Below are positions 19,471-27,991 of a DNA stretch of 64,000 bases, one piece after another. The notes beneath the pieces are model-generated. The model ran no database searches, was not told where the DNA came from, and saw only the letters and a program-made list of their open reading frames with translations. Made by a program: the position numbers and the translations under genes. Each line of letters starts with the position of its first letter. Within the stretch, counting starts at the first letter, position 1. Source of the DNA: Tsuneonella flava. GTDB taxonomy: Bacteria > Pseudomonadota > Alphaproteobacteria > Sphingomonadales > Sphingomonadaceae. The stretch is taken from NCBI RefSeq assembly GCF_002870965.1, contig NZ_PHSO01000011.1:1-64000 (forward strand). Direction: 5' to 3'.

Positions 19471-20889
19471 ATGACTGCACGCCATATCGGCTTTGTGGCG
19501 GGGCTGCTCGCCTTTGGCGCCACACTGGTACTGCCGCCGCCTGCGGGAATGACCGCGCAGGCGTGGTCCGTGGCCGGGCTGGTGGTGTGGATGGCCGCAT
19601 GGTGGATGACGGAGGCGCTCCCCCTTACAGTGACCGCGCTGCTGCCGTTTCTGGTGCTGCCGATGAGCAACGTCATGACTGCCAACGAGACAGCGAGCGA
19701 GTATTACTCCCCGATTTTGTTTCTCATCCTCGGCGGCGCATTCATCGCGCTGGCGATTGAGCGGACCGGGCTTCACCGTCGCCTTGCCCTCGCGCTGCTC
19801 AAAAGTGTCGGTGCGAATGGCGGGCAAGGCCGCCTGCTGTTCGCCTTTATGGTCGCTGCGGCGATCCTGTCGATGGCGATCTCCAACACCTCCACCTCTC
19901 TCATCATGATGCCGATGGCACTGGCCGTGCTGACCGGCGGGGGGATGGACGACAGCCACAAGGAAGGGCTCAACGGGGCATTGCCAATGGGCATTGCCTT
20001 CGCCGCCAGTATCGGCGGCCTCGGCACGATTGTCGGCAGCCCGACCAACGCCATCGCCGTGGGTCTGGTGGATCAGCTTACCGGCACCCGGATCACCTTC
20101 GCGCAATGGAGCCTGTTCGGGTTGCCAGTCGTACTGGTCGGGGTTCCGCTGGCGGCGTGGATTATCGCCAGAGTGCAGCAGGTCAGCGCTCACCCTTTCG
20201 ACGTAGCGGGTGCGCGTCAGGCGATCGACACGCACACCCGCTGGTCCACTGCCGAGAAGCGCCTGGTGCCCCTGATCGCTGGTACTTTCGCGCTGTGGCT
20301 CGCGCAGCCGCTGCTCGAACCGATGATGCCCAAAGGCGCGCTGACCGATGGCACAATTGCCGTTGCTGCCAGCTTTCTGCTGTTCATACTGCCCGATGGA
20401 ACCGGCCGCCCTCTGCTGACATGGCAAGAGGCAGACCGGGCACCGTGGGGCGTGATCATGATGTTCGGCGGCGGGCTGGCGCTGGCTGCCGGGATGGGCG
20501 AATCCGGGCTGGCCGAATGGCTGGGTCAATCCCTCCTGCCACTGGCCAGTGTGCCGCTGATCGTCGTCGCCCTCGCTGTTGTCGCGCTGATGATCGTCAT
20601 CACCGAATTTGCCAGCAATGTCGCCACCGCCAGCGCGATCATGCCGGTCGTCGCCAGCCTCGGCATAGCCCTGGGAGTCGATCCGATCTGGCTGGCGATG
20701 CCCGCCGCACTGGCCAGTAGCTGGGGCTTCATGTTGCCCGCAGGCACCGGGCCGAACGCGATTGCGTGGGCCACCAACCGCATCGCCCTGCCCCGGATGA
20801 TCGGTGCCGGGGCCGGGCTGGACGTAGCCGGGGTTTTCCTGATCGTAGGGGCCGTGTGGGCTATGCAAATCTTGTTTGGTTTCGGTTGA
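19471..20889 (+). CDS. DASS/SLC13-family anion or dicarboxylate transporter
   Basis: A 472-residue integral membrane protein with about 11-12 hydrophobic segments. SLC13 signatures are seen: the first Ser-Asn-Thr motif in AISNTSTSLIMMPMALAV, the second in EFASNVATASAIMPVVA, and GTGPNAIAW near the end. This family moves dicarboxylates, citrate or sulfate with Na+ or H+. GGGGAGG 8 bp before the ATG is a strong ribosome site. The 215 bp upstream holds no gene I can support. A sulfur-amino-acid gene follows, so sulfate transport is possible but the substrate cannot be decided from sequence. Confidence 0.9.
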   Translation: MTARHIGFVAGLLAFGATLVLPPPAGMTAQAWSVAGLVVWMAAWWMTEALPLTVTALLPFLVLPMSNVMTANETASEYYSPILFLILGGAFIALAIERTGLHRRLALALLKSVGANGGQGRLLFAFMVAAAILSMAISNTSTSLIMMPMALAVLTGGGMDDSHKEGLNGALPMGIAFAASIGGLGTIVGSPTNAIAVGLVDQLTGTRITFAQWSLFGLPVVLVGVPLAAWIIARVQQVSAHPFDVAGARQAIDTHTRWSTAEKRLVPLIAGTFALWLAQPLLEPMMPKGALTDGTIAVAASFLLFILPDGTGRPLLTWQEADRAPWGVIMMFGGGLALAAGMGESGLAEWLGQSLLPLASVPLIVVALAVVALMIVITEFASNVATASAIMPVVASLGIALGVDPIWLAMPAALASSWGFMLPAGTGPNAIAWATNRIALPRMIGAGAGLDVAGVFLIVGAVWAMQILFGFG

Positions 20890-20917
20890 AAACAGTCCGT
20901 TGCAACGGTAGTTCGTT

Positions 20918-21042
20918 GGCCGACACGGGCTACCCGGCGGAGATGCGTTCCTGCGGAGGTTAGGGACGCCAGTGCCCCGGTGTGGCCCTAACCAGCTCCC
21001 GCCTTCCTGGGAGCGTGACGATAACAGGAAGGATGCCTCTCG
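20918..21042 (+). promoter_or_regulatory. Structured leader RNA / candidate SAM-responsive riboswitch upstream of the sulfur enzyme
   Basis: The leader can fold into a long hairpin, GGTTAGGG (20958-20965) with CCCTAACC (20986-20993), whose upper stem continues as ACGCC/GGTGT. It is followed by GCTCCC (20995-21000) pairing with GGGAGC (21009-21014). The loop of that second hairpin, GCCTTCCT, is complementary to the Shine-Dalgarno CAGGAAGG (21025-21032). CCTTCCTG (21002-21009) can therefore mask the ribosome site, either as a loop pseudoknot or as a competing helix. This is the arrangement of a translational riboswitch. Position before a methionine-pathway enzyme suggests SAM; the class is not certain. 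Confidence 0.6.
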
Positions 21043-22311
21043 ATGGCCGACTCCAAATCTGCCTCCCGCACGCTCAAACCCAGCACGCTGATGATGGGTC
21101 ATGGCTACGACCCCGCTCTCTCCGAAGGGTCGCTGAAGCCGCCGATCTTCCTGACCAGTACGTTCGCATTCGAGAACGCGGCGGCGGGCAAACGCCACTT
21201 CGAAGGGATCACCGGCAAGCGGCCGGGTGGCGCCGACGGGCTGGTCTATTCGCGGTTCAACGGCCCCAATCAGGAGATCCTCGAAGACCGCCTGAGCATC
21301 TGGGACGGGGCGGAAGACGCCTTGTGCTTCTCCAGCGGGATGACCGCGATTTGCGTGCTGATGCTGACCTATTGTGCGGCAGGCGACGTGATTATCCATT
21401 CCGGCCCGCTCTATGCCGCGACCGAAGGCTTCGTTGCCAAGACGCTCGCCAAGTTTGGCGTGAGCTACATCGACTTCCCTGCTGGCGCGAGCCGGGAAGA
21501 GCTGGACGACGTGATCGCCCGTGCCAGGGCGCAGGCCGCCGATCAGGGGGGCAAGCTGGCGATGATCTACCTCGAGAGCCCCGGCAACCCGACGAACGCA
21601 CTGGTCGACATCGAAGCCGTTTCGGCGGCGCGCGACGCCGCGCTGGGTGCAGATCACGCCTGCCCGATCGCTATCGACAACACCTTCCTCGGCCCGCTGT
21701 GGCAGCGTCCGCTGGATCACGGAGCGGATATCGTGGTCTATTCGCTGACCAAGTACGTGGGCGGACATTCGGACCTCGTGGCGGGCAGTGTCGCGGGGGC
21801 GAAGAAGTGGATCGATCCGGTGCGAATGCTCCGCAATACGATGGGCGGGATCGCCGATCCGAACACCGCGTGGATGCTGTTGCGAAGCCTCGAAACGGTC
21901 GAACTGCGGATGAGCCGTGCGGGCGAGAATGCCGCTAAGGTCTGCGCCTTCCTCAAGGGGCATCCTAAGATCGAACGGCTCGGCTACCTCGGCATGATCG
22001 ACGATGCGCGGCAGCAGGACATCTACGACCGGCATTGCACCGGTGCGGGCAGCACCTTCTCGGTGTTCATCAAGGGCGGCGAAGCCGAATGCTTCCGCTT
22101 CCTCGACGCGCTGCGGATCGCCAAGCTGGCAGTCAGTCTGGGCGGGACGGAGACGCTGGCCAGCCACCCGGCCAGCATGACCCACCTGTCCGTGCCCGAT
22201 CCGCGCAAGGTCAGCCTTGGCATCTCCGACAACCTCGTTCGCATCAGCATCGGGATCGAAGACGCAGACGACCTGATCGCCGATTTCGAACAGGCGCTGG
22301 ACGCGGTTTGA
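21043..22311 (+). CDS. Cystathionine gamma-synthase-family PLP enzyme (methionine/cysteine metabolism)
   Basis: A 422-residue Cys/Met-metabolism PLP enzyme. The PLP-lysine lies in VVYSLTKYVGGHSD; the phosphate-binding region is LCFSSGMTAI; and the Tyr/Arg contact is in VYSRFNGPN. C-terminal SLGGTETLASHPASMTHLS is diagnostic of the superfamily. O-succinylhomoserine sulfhydrylase, cystathionine gamma-synthase and methionine gamma-lyase cannot be separated by eye. The upstream leader RNA supports a biosynthetic, SAM-regulated role. ATG has AGGAAGG 10 nt upstream. Confidence 0.87.
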   Translation: MADSKSASRTLKPSTLMMGHGYDPALSEGSLKPPIFLTSTFAFENAAAGKRHFEGITGKRPGGADGLVYSRFNGPNQEILEDRLSIWDGAEDALCFSSGMTAICVLMLTYCAAGDVIIHSGPLYAATEGFVAKTLAKFGVSYIDFPAGASREELDDVIARARAQAADQGGKLAMIYLESPGNPTNALVDIEAVSAARDAALGADHACPIAIDNTFLGPLWQRPLDHGADIVVYSLTKYVGGHSDLVAGSVAGAKKWIDPVRMLRNTMGGIADPNTAWMLLRSLETVELRMSRAGENAAKVCAFLKGHPKIERLGYLGMIDDARQQDIYDRHCTGAGSTFSVFIKGGEAECFRFLDALRIAKLAVSLGGTETLASHPASMTHLSVPDPRKVSLGISDNLVRISIGIEDADDLIADFEQALDAV

Positions 22312-22360
22312 GGCGAAGGCCGGAATAAGGGCCGGAACGCATCTGCCCGGCATCGCGACA

Positions 22361-22391
22361 GAGGCCCGACCCACTCGATGGGCCGGGCCTC
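22361..22391. terminator. GC-rich hairpin between convergent genes
   Basis: GAGGCCCG (22361-22368) pairs with CGGGCCTC (22384-22391), with an inner CC/GG pairing. No uridine run follows on either strand, so it may end transcription from both sides only weakly, or serve as a 3' stabiliser. It lies between the PLP enzyme and the small minus-strand gene. Confidence 0.5.
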
Positions 22392-22415
22392 ATAGCATTG
22401 ATATAGCTTGCCTTT

Positions 22416-22631
22416 TTACGGGCTTACAGGCGTATCGTCGCCATTGGTGGCGGCGATAACGCCCAGTGCAACCACTGCGATCACACCGATAATGGCGATG
22501 ATCCCACCGCTTTCCAAACCGTTGGTGTTCTTCGCAGGCGCAGACGCACGCTCAACAGGTTGGGCAAGCGCAGGTGCGGCGGCAAGCGATGCCGCCGCCA
22601 TACCGGCGACAATGTAACGCGTGTATTTCAT
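22416..22631 (-). CDS. Small exported membrane-associated protein
   Basis: A 71-residue protein with a signal peptide (MKYTRYIVAGMAAASLAAAPALA, cut after ALA), then a short polar linker and a second hydrophobic helix (about 43-61, GIIAIIGVIAVVALGVIAA) with a short acidic tail. Sphingomonads carry many such small genes of unknown function. Start ATG is preceded by GGAGATGCC. It lies convergent to the PLP enzyme gene. Confidence 0.7.
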   Translation of the reverse strand: MKYTRYIVAGMAAASLAAAPALAQPVERASAPAKNTNGLESGGIIAIIGVIAVVALGVIAATNGDDTPVSP

Positions 22632-22802
22632 GGCATCTCCAAGCTTTTATAAATTGTAGAGATGCCACAGAGTAAATTATATTTATCAATTTATTATTCT
22701 GCGACCAGAACCATTAAAGCAAACATCGGATCATTTCACAATAACCCCGCCGCTCTATTACAGGTGACCGGCCCCAATAACCCCACCACTCGTCCGTTTC
22801 GC

Positions 22803-23477
22803 TCACCCCAGAGCATAGTCGCTGACGAACGCGTTGGTCTTGCGCTCCTGCCCAAAGGTGCTGGTGGGGCCGTGGCCGGGGATGAATGTTATGTCATCGC
22901 CCAGTGGCCATAGCTTCCGGGTGATTGAATCGATCAGATCCTGATGGTTGCCAAGCGGGAAATCGGTGCGCCCGATACTGCCCTGAAACAGCACGTCGCC
23001 CACAATGGCAAAGTGGCTGGGCCGATGGACGAACACGACGTGGCCCGGCGTGTGGCCGGGGCAGTGAATCACATCCAGCGTCAGATCGCCCACGGTCACG
23101 GTATCGCCATCGACCAGCCAGCGATCGGATTCGAACGGACGCCCTTCCATTCCCATCCGCTGGCAATCTTCCTCCAGCCGCGCGATCCAGAACCGGTCGT
23201 CTTCATGCGGCCCTTCGATCGGCAAACCCAGTTCCTCCGCCAGCATCCCGGCTTGCCCGCAATGATCCATGTGGCCATGCGTAATCAGCAGTTTTTCCAG
23301 CGTGACCCCGGCGCGCTCCACCGCCAGCTTCAGCTTGTCGATTTCCCCGCCGGGATCGACCAGCGCGCCCTTCATCGTCTTCGTGCACCAGATCAGCGAA
23401 CAGTTCTGCTGATAAGGCGTAACGGGGATAATCGCAGCGCGCATCGGCGGCGCGGCAGAGGTGGTGGTATCGGTCAT
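22803..23477 (-). CDS. MBL-fold metallo-hydrolase (glyoxalase II-like)
   Basis: A 224-residue protein of the metallo-beta-lactamase fold. The metal motif THGHMDHCG (HXHXDH) is at about residues 65-73, a second His follows in HCPGHTPGH, and the Asp ligand is in VGDVLFQGSIGRTD. This variant is a family member widespread in bacteria that hydrolyses thioesters such as S-lactoylglutathione or polysulfides; the exact substrate is unknown. Reading frame free of signals, so cytoplasmic. The next gene on the same strand starts about 110 bp upstream of it. Confidence 0.9.
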   Translation of the reverse strand: MTDTTTSAAPPMRAAIIPVTPYQQNCSLIWCTKTMKGALVDPGGEIDKLKLAVERAGVTLEKLLITHGHMDHCGQAGMLAEELGLPIEGPHEDDRFWIARLEEDCQRMGMEGRPFESDRWLVDGDTVTVGDLTLDVIHCPGHTPGHVVFVHRPSHFAIVGDVLFQGSIGRTDFPLGNHQDLIDSITRKLWPLGDDITFIPGHGPTSTFGQERKTNAFVSDYALG

Positions 23478-23586
23478 AGCGCGAATGTGAGGTCTGCGGC
23501 GCGCGGGTGCAAGCGGGAACTGGCCAGCAGTCCGCGCTTCGCTATGTCATGCGGAGCGATACCATGCGGATCGCTCCGCACGTGCG

Positions 23587-24153
23587 TTAGCCTTCGGGAT
23601 CGCTGGCAGGTGTGCCCGCTGTATCGCTCGATTCCGTAGCCGCATCTGCCTTGGCTTCGAGTGGCTTGCGCCTGGCCACTTCCGCATCGACCAGTTGCAT
23701 GAGCGCGGTGTACGGTTCTCCCTGCCGGATCAACATGGCATCGGTCGCCTTGTTGCCGAAGATAATACTCCGGGTCTTGGATTCGTTGAGGAACAGGTTG
23801 AGCCTGAGCGTCGTCTGGCCGGGCTGCATTTCTTCCACGAGGAATTGCGCGGTCTGGGTGTATTTCTTCTTCCCCAGACCCCAGAAGATGTTGAACATCA
23901 GCTTCGATTTGGCATCCGTATGGCCCGATATCGTGCCCGCATCCTTGCTGGCCTCGATACCGAGATAGCCAGCGGTCTGAAGCGCCGCGACCGCGCTGGA
24001 AAACACCACCTTGTCGGAAACCGGATAAGTTCGGGATTGGACTGCAGCCAGCTCCGAAGCCGATAGCTCCGGCAGCTTTTCCCTGGCGGTTACCTGCCCC
24101 GGCAAACACACCGCCATTGCCAACGCAGCAAGCGCGAGACTTAACTTCTTCAT
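23587..24153 (-). CDS. Exported protein of unknown function
   Basis: A 188-residue protein. The ATG at 24153 has AAGGGGGC upstream and gives MKKLSLALAALAMAVCLPG, a signal peptide; the longer frame to 24216 lacks this. The mature part (YPVSDKVVFSSAVAALQTAGYLGIEASKD) resembles outer-membrane-associated small lipoprotein domains that compare allelic surface states, but I do not recognise a family. C-terminal tail is Ala/Thr/Ser-rich and acidic. It is transcribed in the same direction as the MBL gene, with the repressor further upstream. Confidence 0.7.
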   Translation of the reverse strand: MKKLSLALAALAMAVCLPGQVTAREKLPELSASELAAVQSRTYPVSDKVVFSSAVAALQTAGYLGIEASKDAGTISGHTDAKSKLMFNIFWGLGKKKYTQTAQFLVEEMQPGQTTLRLNLFLNESKTRSIIFGNKATDAMLIRQGEPYTALMQLVDAEVARRKPLEAKADAATESSDTAGTPASDPEG

Positions 24154-24318
24154 AATTATTGCCCCCTTCGATCGTCGAGGGGAAGATGCTGGACTGCTGC
24201 GCTGCTCCACTGTCAATGATGTTAACTAATTCATTGGCGTATTTGTTGTTCAATTCGAACGCGATAGCTGTATCTTTATGCGAACTACCGGGGACACCGG
24301 GGGAGATGTAAGTCACTC

Positions 24319-24972
24319 TCACAACCGCCCCCCTTTCCACACGACGCGGCCGACGATTTCGATATCGCGCAGCGCGAATTCCTGCGGCGGATAGGCATAG
24401 TTCTGGCTGAGCAGGACGACGCGGTCCGGCCCGGCCGCCGCCAGTCGCTTCACCATCAGGGCATCGCCCACGCGCACGACATGGATGCCGTCGCGCAAGG
24501 TGCGCTGCGCGGTATCGACGAGGATTTCGTCCCCGTCGTTGAGCAATGGCTCCATCGAATCGCCCATCACCGTGATCGCGGATAGCTGCGCCCGTTCCAG
24601 CCCGTGTTCGCGCAACCACCGGCGAGAGAAGCGGAAACTGTCGAACGGTTGCTCTTCGCTGGCCACCGCCCCGCTGCCCGCGGCGGCCTCCACCGGCAAG
24701 CGCGGCACTTCTACCCAGTTTGATCGGAAGGCCGGTGCCGTGTGGTATTTTTCCTCCACCCCGCCCAATTCGGTTTCGGCAACGCCGAAGAACTCCGCCA
24801 ATGCACGGCGGTCCCCCTCCTCCAGTTTGCGCGGGCTACCCTTGCGGATAAACTGCTGCAAATAGCTGGAATTGCGCCCGATCATATCCGACAGGCCCGC
24901 CAGGCTCACACCCCGGCCAGTGGCCAGATCCAGCAACCGCTGCCGTACATCATGATGGGAACGTTCACTCAT
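24319..24972 (-). CDS. S24-family LexA/CI-like transcriptional repressor
   Basis: A 217-residue regulator. Residues about 8-70 form a helix-turn-helix (LAGLSDMIGRNSSYLQQFI). From about 85 there is an S24 peptidase domain: Ala-Gly in EAAAGSGAVA is a candidate self-cleavage bond, GDSMEPLL holds the catalytic Ser and LMVKRL the catalytic Lys. LexA- and CI-like proteins cleave themselves when RecA filaments form. ATG at 24972 (GGAAG just upstream) is preferred to the GTG at 24978. It faces a Cro-like small gene across a 100-bp region with repeated CCTA/TAGG half-sites, typical of a phage-like switch. Confidence 0.87.
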   Translation of the reverse strand: MSERSHHDVRQRLLDLATGRGVSLAGLSDMIGRNSSYLQQFIRKGSPRKLEEGDRRALAEFFGVAETELGGVEEKYHTAPAFRSNWVEVPRLPVEAAAGSGAVASEEQPFDSFRFSRRWLREHGLERAQLSAITVMGDSMEPLLNDGDEILVDTAQRTLRDGIHVVRVGDALMVKRLAAAGPDRVVLLSQNYAYPPQEFALRDIEIVGRVVWKGGRL

Positions 24973-24980
24973 TGCCACTT

Positions 24981-25012
24981 CCTATACGTAGGATTTTTCC
25001 TAGACAAGTAGG
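24981..25012. promoter_or_regulatory. Candidate operator array of the S24 repressor
   Basis: Two inverted CCTA/TAGG pairs: CCTA-tacg-TAGG at 24981-24992 and CCTA-gacaag-TAGG at 24999-25012. The TAGG halves repeat at 20 bp, two turns of the helix, and both are followed by ATTT. The array lies between the divergent repressor and small-gene starts and overlaps the repressor's Shine-Dalgarno, as expected for autoregulation. Binding is inferred. Confidence 0.55.
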
Positions 25013-25073
25013 ATTTCGCACGCAAGCTAGGCTGCTCGATCGCACCATTCGACTCACTTTGACGAGAGCCCCC

Positions 25074-25262
25074 ATGCTTATTCGCACCATCGAGAAGTTC
25101 CTCCGCACCCATGACATGCCGCCGACCCGGTTCGGCCGCCTCGCCGCCCACGATCCGCGCTTCGTGCTCGATCTGCGGATGGGGCGCGAACCGCGGGCCG
25201 AGACGGTGAAAAGAACGGAACATTTCATGAACACTTACCAGGATTCGACCCATGCAAGCTAA
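25074..25262 (+). CDS. Small Cro-like/HTH protein
   Basis: A 62-residue protein with predicted helices and a HTH-like pattern: IEKFLRTHDMPPTRFGRLAAHDPRFVLDLRMGR. It resembles short alphaproteobacterial DNA-binding proteins paired with S24 repressors. The gene is divergent from the repressor, downstream of the CCTA/TAGG array, and its stop overlaps the next ATG by 11 bp. Too short to be in strong databases; identification is from architecture and position. Confidence 0.6.
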   Translation: MLIRTIEKFLRTHDMPPTRFGRLAAHDPRFVLDLRMGREPRAETVKRTEHFMNTYQDSTHAS

Positions 25263-25581
25263 GCCCGAACGCGGCCCCGTCCGCCATCTTCGCAATGCAC
25301 TGGCGCAGATTGCCGGGCCGGATGCGCGCTTTGTCCGCCATATCGAGCGCCCGTGGACCAGCGTTACATTCGAAGGCAGCCGCCACACCTTCGGCCTGCG
25401 CTTCGAGGGGTGTGACGCCATCGCCGCAGGCGAAGCGTTCATCGCTGCGCTGCCCGATCACGAGTTCGCCATCCCCGGCCAGCTGGTGGCGGAAGCGACT
25501 GTTGTTGAGGTCGATCATACGCTTGTTCCCATTCCTGTCCTCGCCCTGCGATGCGAGTTGCTGATGCTGAAGGACGCATAG
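25252..25581 (+). CDS. Conserved hypothetical protein of unknown function
   Basis: A 109-residue protein overlapping the upstream Cro-like gene (ATG inside its last codons), so probably cotranslated. It is acidic, has no signal or membrane segment and no motif I recognise. Its pattern (HTFGLRFEGCDAIAAGEAFIAALPDHEF) looks like a compact alpha/beta domain. A 10-bp stem terminator lies 49 bp after its stop. Confidence 0.6.
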   Translation: MQAKPERGPVRHLRNALAQIAGPDARFVRHIERPWTSVTFEGSRHTFGLRFEGCDAIAAGEAFIAALPDHEFAIPGQLVAEATVVEVDHTLVPIPVLALRCELLMLKDA

Positions 25582-25628
25582 GCCACCCCCGCTACAGCCA
25601 TCTGAACCACTACCTCATCCACCCTTTC

Positions 25629-25660
25629 AGGAGAGCGGCGAGCAATGCAGCCGCTCTCCT
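25629..25660 (+). terminator. Hairpin terminator after the small repressor-linked operon
   Basis: A perfect stem AGGAGAGCGGC / GCCGCTCTCCT with a 10-nt loop, followed by two T and then A. The stem is strong though the T run is short. It closes the two-gene operon. The remaining ~220 bp to the rlpA start contain nothing else I can support. Confidence 0.65.
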
Positions 25661-25881
25661 TATCCCCTCCCCAAACCCCGACCCGGCGCCCTGCCCAATG
25701 GCAGCGACTCGCCTCCACCACCCCTCCCTTTCAGCACCCGACGCCCGCTATTCGGACGGTGTAAGCCGTCTGATTTGCCGCAGTTCGTTCCCCAAACCAC
25801 GATGAAATGTGGCCAGACCGGGGCAAGGTGACTCTGCGGGGGTGCCGGTGGAGGAACCTTGCGGGTAAACCCGCCAGCGTT

Positions 25882-26430
25882 ATGGACGGGATCTGTTTCA
25901 ACATTCGCCACGGCGCACTGCGCGGTTTTGCATTCGCGGTTGCGCTGGCTCTGCCGGCATCGCTTTCCGCGCCGGTTCGGGCGGATGACAGCGCCGATGC
26001 ATTTGCGGCCAACTTCGCCGGAATGGCGAAAGCGGCGCCCGGATTTGCGGCGGCATCGCATGCCGTCAACCTCTCCAGCTTCACTCCGCCAGTGGAAGAC
26101 CAGGCCGCCGACGATGGTGACGACGATGCCGGGCAAGTGATCGGCAGCGGAGTCGCATCGTATTACGGGCGCAAGTTCAACGGCCGCCCCACTGCCAGTG
26201 GCGAACGGTTCGACATGAACGCGCTGACCGCCGCGCACAAGACGCTCCCCTTCGGCAGCAAAGTGCGGGTGACCAACCCGCGCAATGGCAAGTCGGTGGT
26301 GGTCCGCATCAACGACCGTGGGCCGTATTCGCATGGCCGCCTGATCGACCTGAGCCGCGCAGCGGCGAGCGAGATCGGCATTGTCGGACCGGGCAGCGGC
26401 ACGGTCGAACTCGCCTTGCTCGACGACTGA
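25882..26430 (+). CDS. Septal-ring lytic transglycosylase RlpA-like protein
   Basis: A 182-residue protein. Start at ATG 25882 gives a signal peptide ([19 protein letters not shown]); the longer frame from 25807 is not needed. The double-psi beta-barrel domain occupies about 100-180: [19 protein letters not shown], then FGSKVRVTN and [19 protein letters not shown] with the catalytic Asp. RlpA acts on peptidoglycan lacking stem peptides at the septum. No SPOR domain is present, so it is the short version of the family. Confidence 0.92.
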   Translation: MDGICFNIRHGALRGFAFAVALALPASLSAPVRADDSADAFAANFAGMAKAAPGFAAASHAVNLSSFTPPVEDQAADDGDDDAGQVIGSGVASYYGRKFNGRPTASGERFDMNALTAAHKTLPFGSKVRVTNPRNGKSVVVRINDRGPYSHGRLIDLSRAAASEIGIVGPGSGTVELALLDD

Positions 26431-26582
26431 GCCAACCCGGCAGAGCGCGCCGGACAGAGCGGGCCGCCTTCACCCGCCGCCCTCCGCAACCATACACCGC
26501 CATCGGCCAGAGCGCCCCAAGCCACCGTCGCGCCATGCCCGCCGGCACCGCTGGCCGCACACGCAGCGCGCCCCGGTGCCGC

Positions 26583-27680
26583 TCAGTAGCTTGCCCCCGC
26601 CCCCGGCTTGCGCGCCGCCGGTGGTTGCCAGCCCGAGGTAGTACCCGTCGCCCCGGCGGCAGCGCCCGTCGCATAGCGCGCGGGCGGCACCCAGCGCGTG
26701 TTGTCGTATTCGCGGATGCTCAGTTCGGGGCGCGACACGCCCTTGTGATCCAGCGTCCACCACTCCTCCCTGTTCCAGTTATAGGCGAAGACCTGTTCGT
26801 AGATGCAGTCGCGCAGTTCCCCGAAGGTGCCGTGCGAGTTGTCGGTTTCGATCAGCGCCTCGAATGGCGGGGCGTCATCCGGCCGGTGGGCGAGCATCTC
26901 GTCCACCTTGTCCTGCCAGGTGGGGCCGCCATCGTCGGGTTCCTCGATCATCCGCCCCGCCCACAGCTCGTCCGCGGCGAAGTCCTCGATCACCGGCATC
27001 GTGTGCAGTTCGACGTCGTCGGCATAACGATCGTCCTCCTTCTCCGCGGTTTCGGGGGGAGACATGGACCGCATGTTACACTGTCCTGGGGAAGAAAAGT
27101 CGCCCTTCTCCACACCGCCCTTTTCCGGGGTAGGCGCAGCGGGGGCCGGGGCCAGCGGCTCCCCACGGGCGAAGGCGGCGAGCACCGCTTCGAACCCATC
27201 GGCCAGCGCCGCCAGATCGGCACGTTCGGCCAGCCGGTCGAGCCGCGCGAGATGCGCCAGTAGCAGGCGGCTGTCATACCGGCGGCGCGTGGCCACCTCC
27301 TCCCCATGATAGAACACCGCCTCCTCCACGCCATCGAGCGCACGGTCGGCCAGCACCTCCTCTGCACGAGAGCGGGCGGAAAGCAGCGCCACATCCCACG
27401 CCCGCGCAAATTCGCGGCAGGCGCGCCGCGCGCGATAGGCGCTCTGATGGCTGACCCCCACCCGCTTCGCCGCCCGCCGCGCCGACCCGCCATCGGCCAG
27501 CGCGCGGAGGAATTCGGCCTGCCGCTCCCGCGTGAAGCCGGTTTGCGGCGCGCGGGTATCGTCACCGGGGAGCGCCGCGATCAGCGCGGGGAGATTGGGA
27601 ATGGGCGCACCCGCCTGCGCGCGCCCGCCCGCGCCATCATCGGCGCCATCGCGGGGAGGAATGGGGTGTGGGATGGTCAT
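26583..27680 (-). CDS. HTH-containing hypothetical protein (accessory, clade-specific)
   Basis: A 365-residue protein with a helix-turn-helix-like segment at about 60-90 (SARRAAKRVGVSHQSAYRARR), a basic helical region (RLDRLAERADLAALADGFEAVLAAFARGE), a proline/acidic linker and a C-terminal part that ends in low-complexity Gly/Ala (TGAAAGATGTTSGW). Function not known; similar HTH-led proteins occur near phage remnants in Erythrobacteraceae, which I state from memory only. It overlaps a short ORF at its 5' end. Unusually, the frame uses strongly GC-rich codons, unlike the neighbouring reverse transcriptase. Confidence 0.65.
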   Translation of the reverse strand: MTIPHPIPPRDGADDGAGGRAQAGAPIPNLPALIAALPGDDTRAPQTGFTRERQAEFLRALADGGSARRAAKRVGVSHQSAYRARRACREFARAWDVALLSARSRAEEVLADRALDGVEEAVFYHGEEVATRRRYDSRLLLAHLARLDRLAERADLAALADGFEAVLAAFARGEPLAPAPAAPTPEKGGVEKGDFSSPGQCNMRSMSPPETAEKEDDRYADDVELHTMPVIEDFAADELWAGRMIEEPDDGGPTWQDKVDEMLAHRPDDAPPFEALIETDNSHGTFGELRDCIYEQVFAYNWNREEWWTLDHKGVSRPELSIREYDNTRWVPPARYATGAAAGATGTTSGWQPPAARKPGAGASY

Positions 27681-27870
27681 GGTCCGGTTCTCCGTGTGGG
27701 AAAGTGGACCGGGTATTTATGAGGGATGTGGGGGTGTAGGAAAGGGGGGAGCCGATGCGCCCCGCCTCGACATGGGCGAGCCAGCGCTGGGCGTGCTCAA
27801 GCGCGGCGGTGTCGCCGGGAGCAGGGATCGGGAGTTTCTGGGTGGTAGGGAGGTCGGAGCGTTTCGGCAT
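27637..27870 (-). CDS. Small hypothetical protein overlapping the HTH gene
   Basis: A 77-residue frame starting at ATG 27870 (MPKRSDLPTTQKLPIPAPGD) and running 44 bp into the next gene. The first half has plausible protein-like composition (ALEHAQRWLAHVEAGRIG); the last third is out of frame with the HTH gene. A GAGG lies near the start. It may be a real overlapping partner or a chance frame. I keep it at modest confidence. Confidence 0.4.
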   Translation of the reverse strand: MPKRSDLPTTQKLPIPAPGDTAALEHAQRWLAHVEAGRIGSPLSYTPTSLINTRSTFPHGEPDHDHPTPHSSPRWRR

Positions 27871-27991
27871 GGAGGAGCCTCGTGGGTTGCGCGTTTCGTG
27901 GACCGCCTTGGGTAAAGCGGGCGCGCAGTGAGGCATGGTTTGGGGCGTGTAGGAAAATAATATCTGACACCTCTTGAACTTGGCGATTAAG

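Noticed and set aside
19225-22374. A 1049-codon open frame on the minus strand
   Set aside because: It is the antisense shadow of the DASS transporter and PLP enzyme in GC-rich DNA; composition is His/Gly/Arg-rich and no family motif is present.
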